A program made the position numbers and the translations under genes. Below, one piece after another: positions 28,142-36,532 of a DNA stretch of 38,899 bases (positions within the stretch are counted from its first letter, which is position 1; every line of letters starts with the position of its first letter). Source of the DNA: Gammaproteobacteria bacterium (lineage in GTDB: Bacteria > Pseudomonadota > Gammaproteobacteria > Pseudomonadales > Pseudomonadaceae); contig JAAYFI010000052.1 in the NCBI GenBank assembly GCA_012728315.1, positions 1 through 38,899 of the forward strand. The letters are read 5' to 3'. The notes beneath the pieces were generated by a model. The model ran no database searches, was not told the origin of the DNA, and saw nothing but the letters and a program-made list of their open reading frames with translations.

Positions 28142-29385
28142 ACCCCTACTCCATCGCTCAGTAACTGCAACTGCACATCAGCAATCACCCGCAACTGATT
28201 AAACCAAGCGACCTCGTGTTCGTCATACTGCAAACGAAACGCCGACTTTTCTATACTGGATAACCCTTGATACTCGGCAATCACTTGATACAGCCAGATT
28301 TCCGGATCCCAACTCAACTGCGCTTCGGCCAGATACGCTAAAGCACTTTGGCTGTGCTGTTGATCCAGCACGCTTAAATAGAAGGACACCACATCCTCAT
28401 GTAAAGCGCGGCGTTGCGCCAGCACGGTGGCCTCATCCTGCCATTCCACCGGCAGTGCCGCGCTGGGCAGCTCAGCGTTAACCTCCGCACGGGCCGGCAG
28501 TTGCGCCAGCAGTTGTTGCATGGCGTGTTTATCTTGATGGCGATCTAAAGCAATAGCCACGCTCGGCTGCAATGCTTGAGCTTGATTGACCAAGTCCACC
28601 ACGCTGCTGCGCTGGGCATAATCGGAGGGCTGAAAATTGGGCTTTTGCTCAAAAAACTGCAACATGCCGCGCACCAGAAGATTACGCGCCTGCTGCTGAC
28701 GAAAACGCACCATCAATTCATTTAAGCGTTTTTGCACTTCACGCAAACTACTAAAATGCACACTGACTTGGCCTTGCAACTGACGCACTAACAAGTGCCG
28801 CAAACCACCATTGCTGCCAGCAAAACCTATTAATTCAGCAAAATTAATCAGCTCCAAACCATCCAGCCAGCGCAGCACTTCATTGTGTGCTTTTTCGTTT
28901 TCATGGATTTTTTCTTGTACGCTGCTGACAAAAGCAAAATCGGTATTTAAGCGATTCCACAAGCTATCAATACCGGTGGCAATACGGCTGTTTAAATCAT
29001 CCACTTCTTGGCTCAGTTTAGTCTGCAAGAAGGCACTGCTTTGATAATTGCCCTTGTGCTCGGCCGCATTGATTTTATTGACCAGCAAACGAATGTTAAC
29101 CAGAAAATCACCGACCTCGACATTCACCTTGCGCCGCTCTTCATCGGCAATCAGCTGCACAATCAACTCACGCACAGGGCTGGTCAGCTTTAAGCCCGAC
29201 TCTTCGTCGGCACGACGTAAAATATTGGCCTCCAGCAACTGGTTAATCGCACGGGCACCGACCTGCAGCTCATCGATGTGCGCACCATAATAGCTGTGCA
29301 TTAACAGATCGCTGTGCTTACCCAGCAGTTTAAGTCGATCAATGCCCTGTTTGACCGTCTCACTGTTGTAATCCAGGGTACTCAT
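28138..29385 (-). CDS. jetA: Wadjet kleisin-like subunit JetA / MksF
   Basis: A 415-residue, mostly helical protein. By position and size it is the kleisin (MksF/JetA) that bridges the SMC heads. The N-terminal part (LMHSYYGAHIDELQVGARAINQLLEANILRRADE) looks like a winged helix, followed by long coiled coil. It lacks the HPAW-type opening I associate with DUF3375 of type I JetA, so assignment rests largely on context. It overlaps jetB upstream and jetD downstream by four bases each. Confidence 0.72.
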   Translation of the reverse strand: MSTLDYNSETVKQGIDRLKLLGKHSDLLMHSYYGAHIDELQVGARAINQLLEANILRRADEESGLKLTSPVRELIVQLIADEERRKVNVEVGDFLVNIRLLVNKINAAEHKGNYQSSAFLQTKLSQEVDDLNSRIATGIDSLWNRLNTDFAFVSSVQEKIHENEKAHNEVLRWLDGLELINFAELIGFAGSNGGLRHLLVRQLQGQVSVHFSSLREVQKRLNELMVRFRQQQARNLLVRGMLQFFEQKPNFQPSDYAQRSSVVDLVNQAQALQPSVAIALDRHQDKHAMQQLLAQLPARAEVNAELPSAALPVEWQDEATVLAQRRALHEDVVSFYLSVLDQQHSQSALAYLAEAQLSWDPEIWLYQVIAEYQGLSSIEKSAFRLQYDEHEVAWFNQLRVIADVQLQLLSDGVGV

Positions 29386-30014
29386 TCCAGCAGATCCTCT
29401 TGGCTGGGCGGTAATTCTTCCTCGATATAGATATTTTCTTCTTCGCGGATAAAGCGGGTTAGATCAATCAAATAATCGATTTTCCCGGTGACAATATAGT
29501 GGTGACGGTCTTTATGCGGCTGCAATAAATAACCATGGCTGCGTAAACGATCAAACACTTGCTTAAGCTGACCGGCGACATCTTCACTTTGCGATTGGAA
29601 AAAACGGGTTTGCACCAAAGCCTGCAGTTGCTCACGCAAGCTGGGGTTGTTTTCAATGCGCGCGGCCATTTCATGTCGATTCAGAATATCCGTGGCGGTT
29701 AAGACATTTTCATGCCCCATGGTTTCTTGGGTCAGCTGCAAGAGTTTGAGCATGGGAATCAAACTGTCCAAGGTGTCTTTAAATTGTTGCGACAGCTGAT
29801 CACGCAACGGCTGGGTCAGCTCGCGCCACGCTAAAAACCACACTGTGCCTTCGGGATTGCTGGCCAAGCGACGATTCAGCGGGCGTAAATACTGATCAAT
29901 GGCTTCACGCTGCGCCTCGTCTTGCAAATAACGAAAGCCTTGATTGTCGGTGACTTCACAAATAAATCCACCGCCCAACAACTGCTCAAGTAAATGGCTG
30001 TATTGCATCATCAT
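29382..30014 (-). CDS. jetB: Wadjet KITE-like subunit JetB / MksE
   Basis: A 210-residue protein, predicted to be the tandem winged-helix (KITE) subunit. It shows an N-terminal wHTH-like segment (LLEQLLGGGFICEVTDNQGFRYLQD) and a second near the C-terminus (FDRLRSHGYLLQPHKDRHHYIV). The tail is acidic (EEELPPSQEDLLE). Three consecutive ATG codons (30006-30014) overlap the jetC stop, so initiation is coupled but the exact start is ambiguous. Confidence 0.75.
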   Translation of the reverse strand: MMMQYSHLLEQLLGGGFICEVTDNQGFRYLQDEAQREAIDQYLRPLNRRLASNPEGTVWFLAWRELTQPLRDQLSQQFKDTLDSLIPMLKLLQLTQETMGHENVLTATDILNRHEMAARIENNPSLREQLQALVQTRFFQSQSEDVAGQLKQVFDRLRSHGYLLQPHKDRHHYIVTGKIDYLIDLTRFIREEENIYIEEELPPSQEDLLE

Positions 30015-33000
30015 TGCACGGCCTCCTCGCGGCGTTGTTGTAGGCGTTGCGCTAAGCGACTGAGCTTGGGCTCAATACGTTTGAGTTGGCTGCGCGCGCC
30101 TTTGCGATCATCTTTTTCAATTAAATAACGGTGTTTAAATAAGCTCAGCACATCGGATTCGGGGTTCGGGAACGCACCCACAATAAAGATATTGTTGTTT
30201 TCACAGGCCTTAAAGAGCTTCTCAACGTTGTGATACGCCAAGGTACCGATCTCATCAATCGGCCAATGAATGGTCACTTGCGCTTTGCCGCGCAATAAGC
30301 GGGTAAACGCCAGCAAATATTTACATAAAATCAAATACGCCATGCCGTGACTGGAGGACTCCAGCAGTTGACGGTCATTGCGGATGATGAGATCAGTACC
30401 ACCTTCATTGAGGCGCAGCTCTAAGCGCAATAGGCTTTCAAAGGTGAACTGCTGGTCGCTGCGCAGCAAATCCGCCACCACACTGAGCGCATCTAAATAG
30501 GCATCGCTGGGCAGGCGCTCAAAGTCGTTCTCCCACTGGGTATACAGTTTGGAAAAACGCTTGAGTGGGTCCCAAAAGCCCAGTTCATCAATGGTGGATT
30601 GGATTTTCACCTCGGACTTACTGATGCCTTCGAGGATAAACTCTTCGCTCACTTCTTCACTTAAACGGCGACTTTGCGCGCTAATACGCCGGTTCAAATC
30701 ACTGAATACAGTAAAAAACCCTTGTAAATCAGCACCGTAATTGCGCCCTGTGGCCAGCAAGTTCAGCTGCTGGTTTTGCAAAATCTGCAGCATTTCCTGA
30801 TAGGCCACCAGCAGTTGCTGCGGGCTGGGGCTTAAGCCTAAGCGTTGTTTTTGGTTGTCCAAAATAGCCTCAAAATGCTCGCTGGCATCTCGGCACAGTT
30901 CGCGCTCAAAAATATGCAGACTGTTTTTTAGGCGTGTATCCAGTTGCTGCTTATCCTGCAGGGCTCGGCGGGCGCGTTCGATGCGCTCGGCATAATCACC
31001 GGTGTTGTGGTCGCTGTGCAGCGCTCTGTACTCAGCCGGTGCGGGGAACTGTTCCAGCTGTTTAAGCAGCGGGATAATTTGCTCAAGCCATTGACCTTGC
31101 TGTTGCAGCGCTTGCTCTTGCTGTTTAATCGCCAGCAGGGCATTTTTTTGCTGCTCTAAGAAGCTGTGTTCAAGTTGTTCTAACTGCTCTTGCAGCGTCA
31201 GTTTTTGCTGTTTTAACTGATGCTCGAGGGCTAACAATTCAGGCTTGCGGATCTGCCAATCGACGCGGAGGAAATGTCGATATTCGTCCAACTCATGGCT
31301 GCGCTCTTCGGTGCTATTGATTTGCTGGCGAATGGCTTTTAAGCGCTGCTCGGTGGCTTTAAGTGTTTCGGGATCAATGCCCTGCTCGCGCAATTCACGT
31401 TCCAAAGCCATTTGCAACTCATGCACTTGTTGCTCAGTCTCACGCCGCTTGGCATTGATACTGGCGGTGTAGTGGTCGATTTTTTCGCGCAACACCTGTA
31501 AAGCGTCCTGCCAATCGGCCTGATACTCAAGCAGCATGTCTTTAAAGGCGCTATCGCGCTCTTTGAGCATGCTGTGTTGCTGCGCCTTCAAGGTGTCCAG
31601 CTGTTGCGTCAGTTTCTGCTGCTGTGCTTGCAGGCTTTGCTTACGCTCTTGCAGCAATTGCTGATGGCGGGTGATTAAACGCTGGCGTGAATCTTGGGCA
31701 AAGCGTAGGTCATTGCGATAGCGCTCGCGGGTTTGCAGGGCTTTTTGCAAGGTATCCTGCTGCTGTTCGCTGTTGGCATTGTATTCTTTTTGCTTCTCTT
31801 CCAGGGCGTGGAGCTGCTGTTCGGCGTCATGTAAGCGGTCTAAGGCCTGAGCGATGGCGGCCAATAGCGCCTGTTCATCTTGGGCATAGGCAGGTAATTC
31901 AATGGCGGCTAGATCGAGGCGCATATTAAACAGCTGTGGCTCGCTGTGGGGCGTTGCTGTTTCTGCGTCAGCGGCGGCAGCATTTAAGCTTGGCGCTAAG
32001 TCGGTGCGCTCCAATAAGTCTTCGCGGATCACTTTACCAATGCTGTGCTGCCAGCCGGACATATGCTGCTGTAAAAACTGACGTAAACTGCCTTCGGCCG
32101 GAGCTTGCTGTAATTTTAACTGGGTATAATGCTGCTCAGCTTGGCGCACCTGTTTACGCTGGTGCTTAATCTCTTCGAGGTGGCTGTTTTGCAGTTTTTT
32201 TGCCTGTTCATAGGCTTCACGCAAACGTTCAATATCATCGCTTTGGTTGCTGAGCTGTTGTTGGATTTCTTCAATGCGTGCTTGTTCAGTGTCTAAATCC
32301 AGTTGCTCCTCGGTGGTCAGCAACGACACCGCGAGGCGCGCCTTAACCTCAGCCTGTTGCTGGAAAACAGCATTTTGTTGCTCTTGGAACTCGGCCTGCA
32401 GGGCTTGGCGTTGCTGCTGATGCTGTTGCTCAAGTTGGTTTTTTTGCTGATCCTGCTGTTGGCGTAAGGCCTGTTCTTCATCGCGGACGCGCTGTTGTTT
32501 ATTGCTGGTTTTTTCTAGGTATTCATTGAGCTGTTCAGCCAATTCAAGTTTGCGCGCATCAAACAGTTGGCGTGAGCTGCCTTCGGCTTCGCGCAGGATT
32601 TGCAAGTGAGTGTCGAGCTCATCACGCTGGGCGCGCAGGCCGGGTAAGGCATTGACCGCATGTTCTAAGCTGGGCATATCGCGCTGGCTAAAGTCGCTGT
32701 GACGCTGCTCAATATTGTCCAGATCGGCGACAACTTGTTTCAGTTCACTGCCAATTTGGCTGTGTTGGCCGTTCAGTGTGTGGCGCGTGCTTTGGTAGCT
32801 GCTTTCATGTTCGGCATGGGCGCGTTTGGCGCGTTTGATATCTGCTTCTTGATCGGCACAGCTGCGTTCTAATTGGCTGGCATCGTTGAGCAGTAACGGC
32901 TGCAACTGCCACAGGCTCTGTTCGGTGCTGTTGAGTGTTTCAACCTGCTTGACCAGCCCGCTCATTTCGTTTTGTAAGCCACTGAGGCGACGCGATTGGC

Positions 33001-33724
33001 GGACTTGCTGTACCCATTCGCGCACTTGGGTGCTTTTTATTTTGGTGGTGGGTAGGGCGACGCCTTCATCTTCAAAGATGGCCGCGAGCATGGTTTTTAG
33101 GGTGTCCATTTTGCCTTCTTTGGCGTGTACGGCGGACACGAGTTTTTCCATATGGCGTAAGCGATGGGGATTTTCTGCCAAGCTGTAGCGCAGTGCGGTT
33201 TGTCTGAGTCGTGTTGATTCTGCGCGCGGTAAGCTGCCGGTGAGCAGGCTGAAGTCGTTTTGAATGATGCAGCGGTATTCGTTAATGGTGTTGATGAGGT
33301 TGGAGTGTTCGATGTTGTTCTGGCGTAGGTTGGCGGTAAATTCTTGGTAGCTGTGTGCTTGTGCTTTGCCTTGTGGGTTGGTTTTTAAATAGAGTTCGGG
33401 GCTGTAGGCGGCATTGATAAAGCGGTAGCTGACGCCTTCGTCTTTTTTGCGGGTGATGGCGACATGGCAGGTGGTGCCGGTTTCTCTGCGGTATTCATAG
33501 ATCAGGTATGAGTCGCTGTGCGGTAAGTAGTATTGGTCGAATTTTTTCCGTGTTTTGGGGACGACGTTGTTGGGGCGTTCGCCATAGAACACGGGGATCA
33601 AGCGCTGTAGGGTGGTTTTTCCTGAGGCGTTGGTTCCGCAAATATTGGTGTGGCCGTTGAGGTCGAGTTCAACGACGCCTTGTAGGTGGCCGTTGATCAT
33701 TATGATGCGGAGTAAATGGGACAT
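30011..33724 (-). CDS. jetC: Wadjet SMC-like ATPase JetC / MksB
   Basis: A 1237-residue SMC-like ATPase, predicted motor of the Wadjet complex. Walker A is GTNASGKTT at residues 30-38. The ABC signature region is SSSHGMAY near residue 1125, and Walker B is IHWPIDEIGTL near 1155. Between the heads run long glutamine-rich coiled coils (about 250-540 and 640-980). A non-coiled hinge-like domain lies at about 545-640 (SGWQHSIGKVIREDLLERTD). It is the first gene of the operon. I see no good ribosome site close to the ATG, as the nearest GGAG is about 14 bases away. Codon third positions in the first 40 codons are C or A in 34 cases, unlike the rest of the gene. Confidence 0.88.
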   Translation of the reverse strand: MSHLLRIIMINGHLQGVVELDLNGHTNICGTNASGKTTLQRLIPVFYGERPNNVVPKTRKKFDQYYLPHSDSYLIYEYRRETGTTCHVAITRKKDEGVSYRFINAAYSPELYLKTNPQGKAQAHSYQEFTANLRQNNIEHSNLINTINEYRCIIQNDFSLLTGSLPRAESTRLRQTALRYSLAENPHRLRHMEKLVSAVHAKEGKMDTLKTMLAAIFEDEGVALPTTKIKSTQVREWVQQVRQSRRLSGLQNEMSGLVKQVETLNSTEQSLWQLQPLLLNDASQLERSCADQEADIKRAKRAHAEHESSYQSTRHTLNGQHSQIGSELKQVVADLDNIEQRHSDFSQRDMPSLEHAVNALPGLRAQRDELDTHLQILREAEGSSRQLFDARKLELAEQLNEYLEKTSNKQQRVRDEEQALRQQQDQQKNQLEQQHQQQRQALQAEFQEQQNAVFQQQAEVKARLAVSLLTTEEQLDLDTEQARIEEIQQQLSNQSDDIERLREAYEQAKKLQNSHLEEIKHQRKQVRQAEQHYTQLKLQQAPAEGSLRQFLQQHMSGWQHSIGKVIREDLLERTDLAPSLNAAAADAETATPHSEPQLFNMRLDLAAIELPAYAQDEQALLAAIAQALDRLHDAEQQLHALEEKQKEYNANSEQQQDTLQKALQTRERYRNDLRFAQDSRQRLITRHQQLLQERKQSLQAQQQKLTQQLDTLKAQQHSMLKERDSAFKDMLLEYQADWQDALQVLREKIDHYTASINAKRRETEQQVHELQMALERELREQGIDPETLKATEQRLKAIRQQINSTEERSHELDEYRHFLRVDWQIRKPELLALEHQLKQQKLTLQEQLEQLEHSFLEQQKNALLAIKQQEQALQQQGQWLEQIIPLLKQLEQFPAPAEYRALHSDHNTGDYAERIERARRALQDKQQLDTRLKNSLHIFERELCRDASEHFEAILDNQKQRLGLSPSPQQLLVAYQEMLQILQNQQLNLLATGRNYGADLQGFFTVFSDLNRRISAQSRRLSEEVSEEFILEGISKSEVKIQSTIDELGFWDPLKRFSKLYTQWENDFERLPSDAYLDALSVVADLLRSDQQFTFESLLRLELRLNEGGTDLIIRNDRQLLESSSHGMAYLILCKYLLAFTRLLRGKAQVTIHWPIDEIGTLAYHNVEKLFKACENNNIFIVGAFPNPESDVLSLFKHRYLIEKDDRKGARSQLKRIEPKLSRLAQRLQQRREEAVQ

Positions 33725-33826
33725 GGTGCTGATCGGTGCTCCGTGCTAAGGCGTTGTTGGGGTGTTTTTTGGGTGGTTAAGATTACATGAGTTTGCTGGT
33801 TTTTTGCAGATTGCTGTGCGTTGGGG

Positions 33827-33951
33827 GGGTGTTCTATTGAGCAGTGCTTTGGTGTGTTTTATCGGGCAGCATTGTGGTGTGTTTGATTAAGCTGCTCTGT
33901 GGCGTGTTCTATCAGACAGTATTGTAGTGTGTTTTATTAAGCAGCTCTGTG
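33827..33951. repeat. Five degenerate 25-bp tandem repeats upstream of jetC
   Basis: Five head-to-tail units of exactly 25 bp begin at 33827, 33852, 33877, 33902 and 33927. The shared pattern is GTGTGTT.TAT...GCAG, then a variable CTCTGTG or CATTGTG end. Units 3 and 5 differ at only two positions and unit 2 resembles unit 4, hinting at a 50-bp higher-order period. A sixth unit breaks off at 33952, where structured repeat copy 4 begins. They lie 103 bases from the jetC start, in its probable promoter region. Confidence 0.85.
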
Positions 33952-33958
33952 GCATGTC

Positions 33959-34057
33959 GTACCACGCGAATGCTGTTTTTCCCTCAATGCGTCATCCTGA
34001 CGCAATTCGGGCGTTACGCCATCCCTGGCTTCACTTGTCACAGCACCCGCGTGGTAC
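33959..34057 (-). repeat. Structured repeat, copy 4
   Basis: A 99-bp element in the minus orientation. The outer arms GTACCACGCG at 33959-33968 and CGCGTGGTAC at 34048-34057 pair perfectly, and TGCTG/CAGCA adds pairs further in. Hairpin B at 33988-34004 is TGCGTC/GACGCA with loop AGGAT on the minus strand. Hairpin A at 34018-34029 is GCC/GGC with loop AGGGAT. TTGACCA at 34061-34067 matches the flank of copy 0. Confidence 0.85.
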
Positions 34058-34226
34058 TTGTTGACCATCGGAGGTGTTGGAGGGTCTGCAGTGTGGGTTT
34101 ATGGTGCGAATCTGCGGGGTTAAGTGCGGTGTTTTCTGGAGTATTGCATCAAGCAGCAACACGGTATGTGGTGCGGTGAATGGTGAACTTTTCTGCGAAA
34201 GTGATAACAACACAGAAGGTCAATCA

Positions 34227-34327
34227 GTGCTTCGAGGTGCGTGTGGTGAGCGGAGCCAGGGATGGCGGAGCGCCGGAGTTGAACCCAGGATGGGTTCATC
34301 GACGGATGAACAGGTGCCTCGAAGCAC
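34227..34327 (+). repeat. Structured repeat, copy 5
   Basis: A 101-bp element in the plus orientation. GTGCTTCGAGG at 34227-34237 pairs perfectly with CCTCGAAGCAC at 34317-34327. Hairpin A at 34255-34266 is GCC AGGGAT GGC. Hairpin B at 34280-34298 is TGAACCC AGGAT GGGTTCA. An AGGTCAA motif precedes it. Its interior is closest to copy 0 at the other end of the window. Confidence 0.85.
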
Positions 34328-34390
34328 GACCGGCACTGAATTATTTAAAAACAGGCTTACACCGACACACGACCAGCACTCAATTATTTA
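34325..34390 (+). repeat. 23-bp direct repeat pair
   Basis: CACGACCGGCACTGAATTAT at 34325 and CACGACCAGCACTCAATTAT at 34368 extend to 23 bp each, with two mismatches and a 43-bp period. The first overlaps the right end of structured repeat copy 5, so the second may be a residue of a further element. Confidence 0.7.
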
Positions 34391-34413
34391 CAGAGTCTCA
34401 AACCCAGCCCAAA

Positions 34414-36411
34414 TCACCGCTTAATGGTCTTAAGCAAATCCTCAGGACTGATATGCCCAACCACCCCAGCACGCGATTGCGCACTACCTGGCTGCGGCAT
34501 ATTCAAAATATGCCCCTTCATCTTGCCAATAATATGCATCTCACACGGCTTACAATCGAACTTCAAAGTCAACACCTCATCACCGTGCACCAACTGCATA
34601 TCACTCACCTTAGTGCGCACCCCCGTCACACCTTTTGCCTGCTTCGGACACAAATTAAAAGAAAATCGCAAACAATGCTTAGTAATCATCACCGGCACAT
34701 CACCCGCCTCCTCATGTGCCTCATACGCCGCATCAATCAGCTGCACACCATAACGATGATAAAACGCCCGTGCCTTGTGATTATAAACATTCGCCAAAAA
34801 CGTCAAGTGTGACTCAGGATACACCGGTGCTGGATCACTCACCGGCTTACGGAAACCTTTTGGATGCGCCGCCACCCGCGCCTCAGTTAACGCCGCCACC
34901 GCATCACGCCGCAACGCCTTCAGCTGCGAGCTCGGCACAAACCAAGCCTGCTGCGCCTGCACCACAACCTTTTGCGCATAATACATCGTCGTACCCAGCT
35001 GACTGAGCACGTCCTCAAACTGCGCCAGCGCCTGCTCAGGCTGGCTGGCCAAAGCAAAAGGCCCCGCCAGCTGCACACTGACCTGAACCCCCTCCTCACT
35101 GATGGCCTGCACCCTTAACAGCTGCTCAGTCAACTGCACCTGCCAGTCCACCCGCACCCGCCGCTCAGCCGACTTCTTCAACAACGCTTGCTGCCAGTTA
35201 TGATCCATATTGCGATTAAGCGTCACCGGCGGTCGCAACAGTTTCAGCTCAGCCGGCATGTCATTGGGCTGCACACGGTACTGACGCAATAACTGCCCAT
35301 CCTGCTCATACTCACAGATCTGTTGCACGGTATTGGCGCGAAAGCCCACCACCTCACGCTTATATAAAACATTGAGGCCATCACCATTATTGAGCGGCTC
35401 ATGGGTTTGCACAGTAATATCCTGCTTACCTACACCTAAAATCTCCCCCACCGGCAAGCCAACAAACTTAGGCGAATCAAAAGCACCGATATCAATCTTG
35501 CGCTCAGTCACAAAATAATCCGTGCTGCCGCGGTGGAAGGTTTTATCGGGGTCGGGAGTAAAAAAATGCTCGGTCAAGCCGCTGGATGAGCGCGCCAACT
35601 CCGGGCGCTCCAATAAAATCTGATCCAACTGTTGACGATAATACGCGGTGATATTTTTCACATAACTGACATCTTTATAACGCCCTTCAATCTTAAAGGA
35701 ACGCACACCGGCATCGACCAAATCGCGTAAATTCGCGCTCTGGTTATTGTCTTTCATCGACAACAAATGCTTGTCATAGGCCACCACACGGCCTTGATCG
35801 TCTTTCAAGGTGTAGGGCAAACGGCACGCCTGCGAGCAATCACCACGGTTGGCACTGCGCCCGGTTTGCGCATGGGAAATATTGCACTGCCCAGAAAACG
35901 CCACGCACAACGCACCATGAATAAAAAACTCAATGGCCGAATCCACACTCTGGCTGATTGCACGAATCTCCTGCAGATTCAGCTCACGGGCCAACACCAA
36001 CTGGGAAAACCCCACCTGCGACAAAAACTGAGCTTTTTCCAGCGTACGAATATCGGTTTGTGTACTGGCATGCAGCTCAATGGGCGGAATATCCATTTCC
36101 ATCACACCCAAATCCTGGACAATCACCGCATCAACCCCAGCCTCATACAATTGCCACAACAACTGCTGCGCCGGCTCCAGCTCGTCATCATGCAAAATGG
36201 TATTGATGGTGACAAACACCTTGGCATGAAACAGATGGGCAAACTCCACCAACTGAGCAATATCACTCAAGCTATTGCTGGCATTATGCCGCGCGCCAAA
36301 ACTCGGCCCACCGATATACACCGCATCAGCACCATGCAAAATGGCCTCTTTAGCAATAGTGATATCACGGGCAGGACTGAGTAACTCAAGGTGGTGCAGA
36401 GGTAAGGACAT
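34414..36411 (-). CDS. rlhA: 23S rRNA 5-hydroxycytidine C2501 synthase RlhA (U32 family)
   Basis: RlhA (YdcP) hydroxylates C2501 of 23S rRNA and belongs to the peptidase U32 family. The 665-residue length fits RlhA (about 650) rather than the shorter TrhP. It opens LELLSPARDITIAKEAILHGADAVYIGG and has QLVLARELNLQEIRAI. The cysteine-rich stretch FIHGALCVAFSGQCNISHAQ then RGDCSQACRLPY contains the conserved cysteines. The C-terminal DUF3656-like region adds further cysteines (LKFDCKPCEMHIIGKMKGHI). The last 40 codons end in G or T in 35 cases, an extreme bias against its neighbour jetC. Confidence 0.9.
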   Translation of the reverse strand: MSLPLHHLELLSPARDITIAKEAILHGADAVYIGGPSFGARHNASNSLSDIAQLVEFAHLFHAKVFVTINTILHDDELEPAQQLLWQLYEAGVDAVIVQDLGVMEMDIPPIELHASTQTDIRTLEKAQFLSQVGFSQLVLARELNLQEIRAISQSVDSAIEFFIHGALCVAFSGQCNISHAQTGRSANRGDCSQACRLPYTLKDDQGRVVAYDKHLLSMKDNNQSANLRDLVDAGVRSFKIEGRYKDVSYVKNITAYYRQQLDQILLERPELARSSSGLTEHFFTPDPDKTFHRGSTDYFVTERKIDIGAFDSPKFVGLPVGEILGVGKQDITVQTHEPLNNGDGLNVLYKREVVGFRANTVQQICEYEQDGQLLRQYRVQPNDMPAELKLLRPPVTLNRNMDHNWQQALLKKSAERRVRVDWQVQLTEQLLRVQAISEEGVQVSVQLAGPFALASQPEQALAQFEDVLSQLGTTMYYAQKVVVQAQQAWFVPSSQLKALRRDAVAALTEARVAAHPKGFRKPVSDPAPVYPESHLTFLANVYNHKARAFYHRYGVQLIDAAYEAHEEAGDVPVMITKHCLRFSFNLCPKQAKGVTGVRTKVSDMQLVHGDEVLTLKFDCKPCEMHIIGKMKGHILNMPQPGSAQSRAGVVGHISPEDLLKTIKR

Positions 36412-36532
36412 AGTTTTAAGTATTCAAAGATAAAAAGACGAGGACACAGCGCCGCGCAAGTGTATTCACCGCGCCGAGCCGTTAATAGCGAGCGCGCAGT
36501 TTAGCACAGGGCACGGCGCGACTGGCAGCCTC

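Larger units (their letters stand above)
33725..34413. other. Repeat-filled spacer between jetC and rlhA
   Basis: No gene is supported here. In order it holds a G/T-rich stretch next to jetC, the 25-bp tandem repeats (33827-33951), structured repeat copy 4 on the minus strand (33959-34057), a roughly 170-base linker, and copy 5 on the plus strand (34227-34327). A 23-bp direct repeat pair (34325-34347 and 34368-34390) lies just before the rlhA stop. I see no clear terminator for rlhA. Confidence 0.75.

Noticed and set aside
33827-33951. CRISPR array
   Set aside because: The 25-bp units are directly adjacent with no unique spacers and there are no cas genes in the window.
33725-34413. Chromosomal dif site at the strand-composition flip
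   Set aside because: No sequence resembling the XerC/XerD dif core was found in the spacer. The flip is local, since much of the window left of 28 kb has the same C/A-leaning plus strand as the right side.
34180-34812. 210-codon plus-strand frame across the repeat and the rlhA 3' end
   Set aside because: Most of it is antisense to the conserved C-terminus of RlhA and the rest runs through structured repeat copy 5. The His/Thr/Arg-rich composition is an artefact of the C/A-rich strand.
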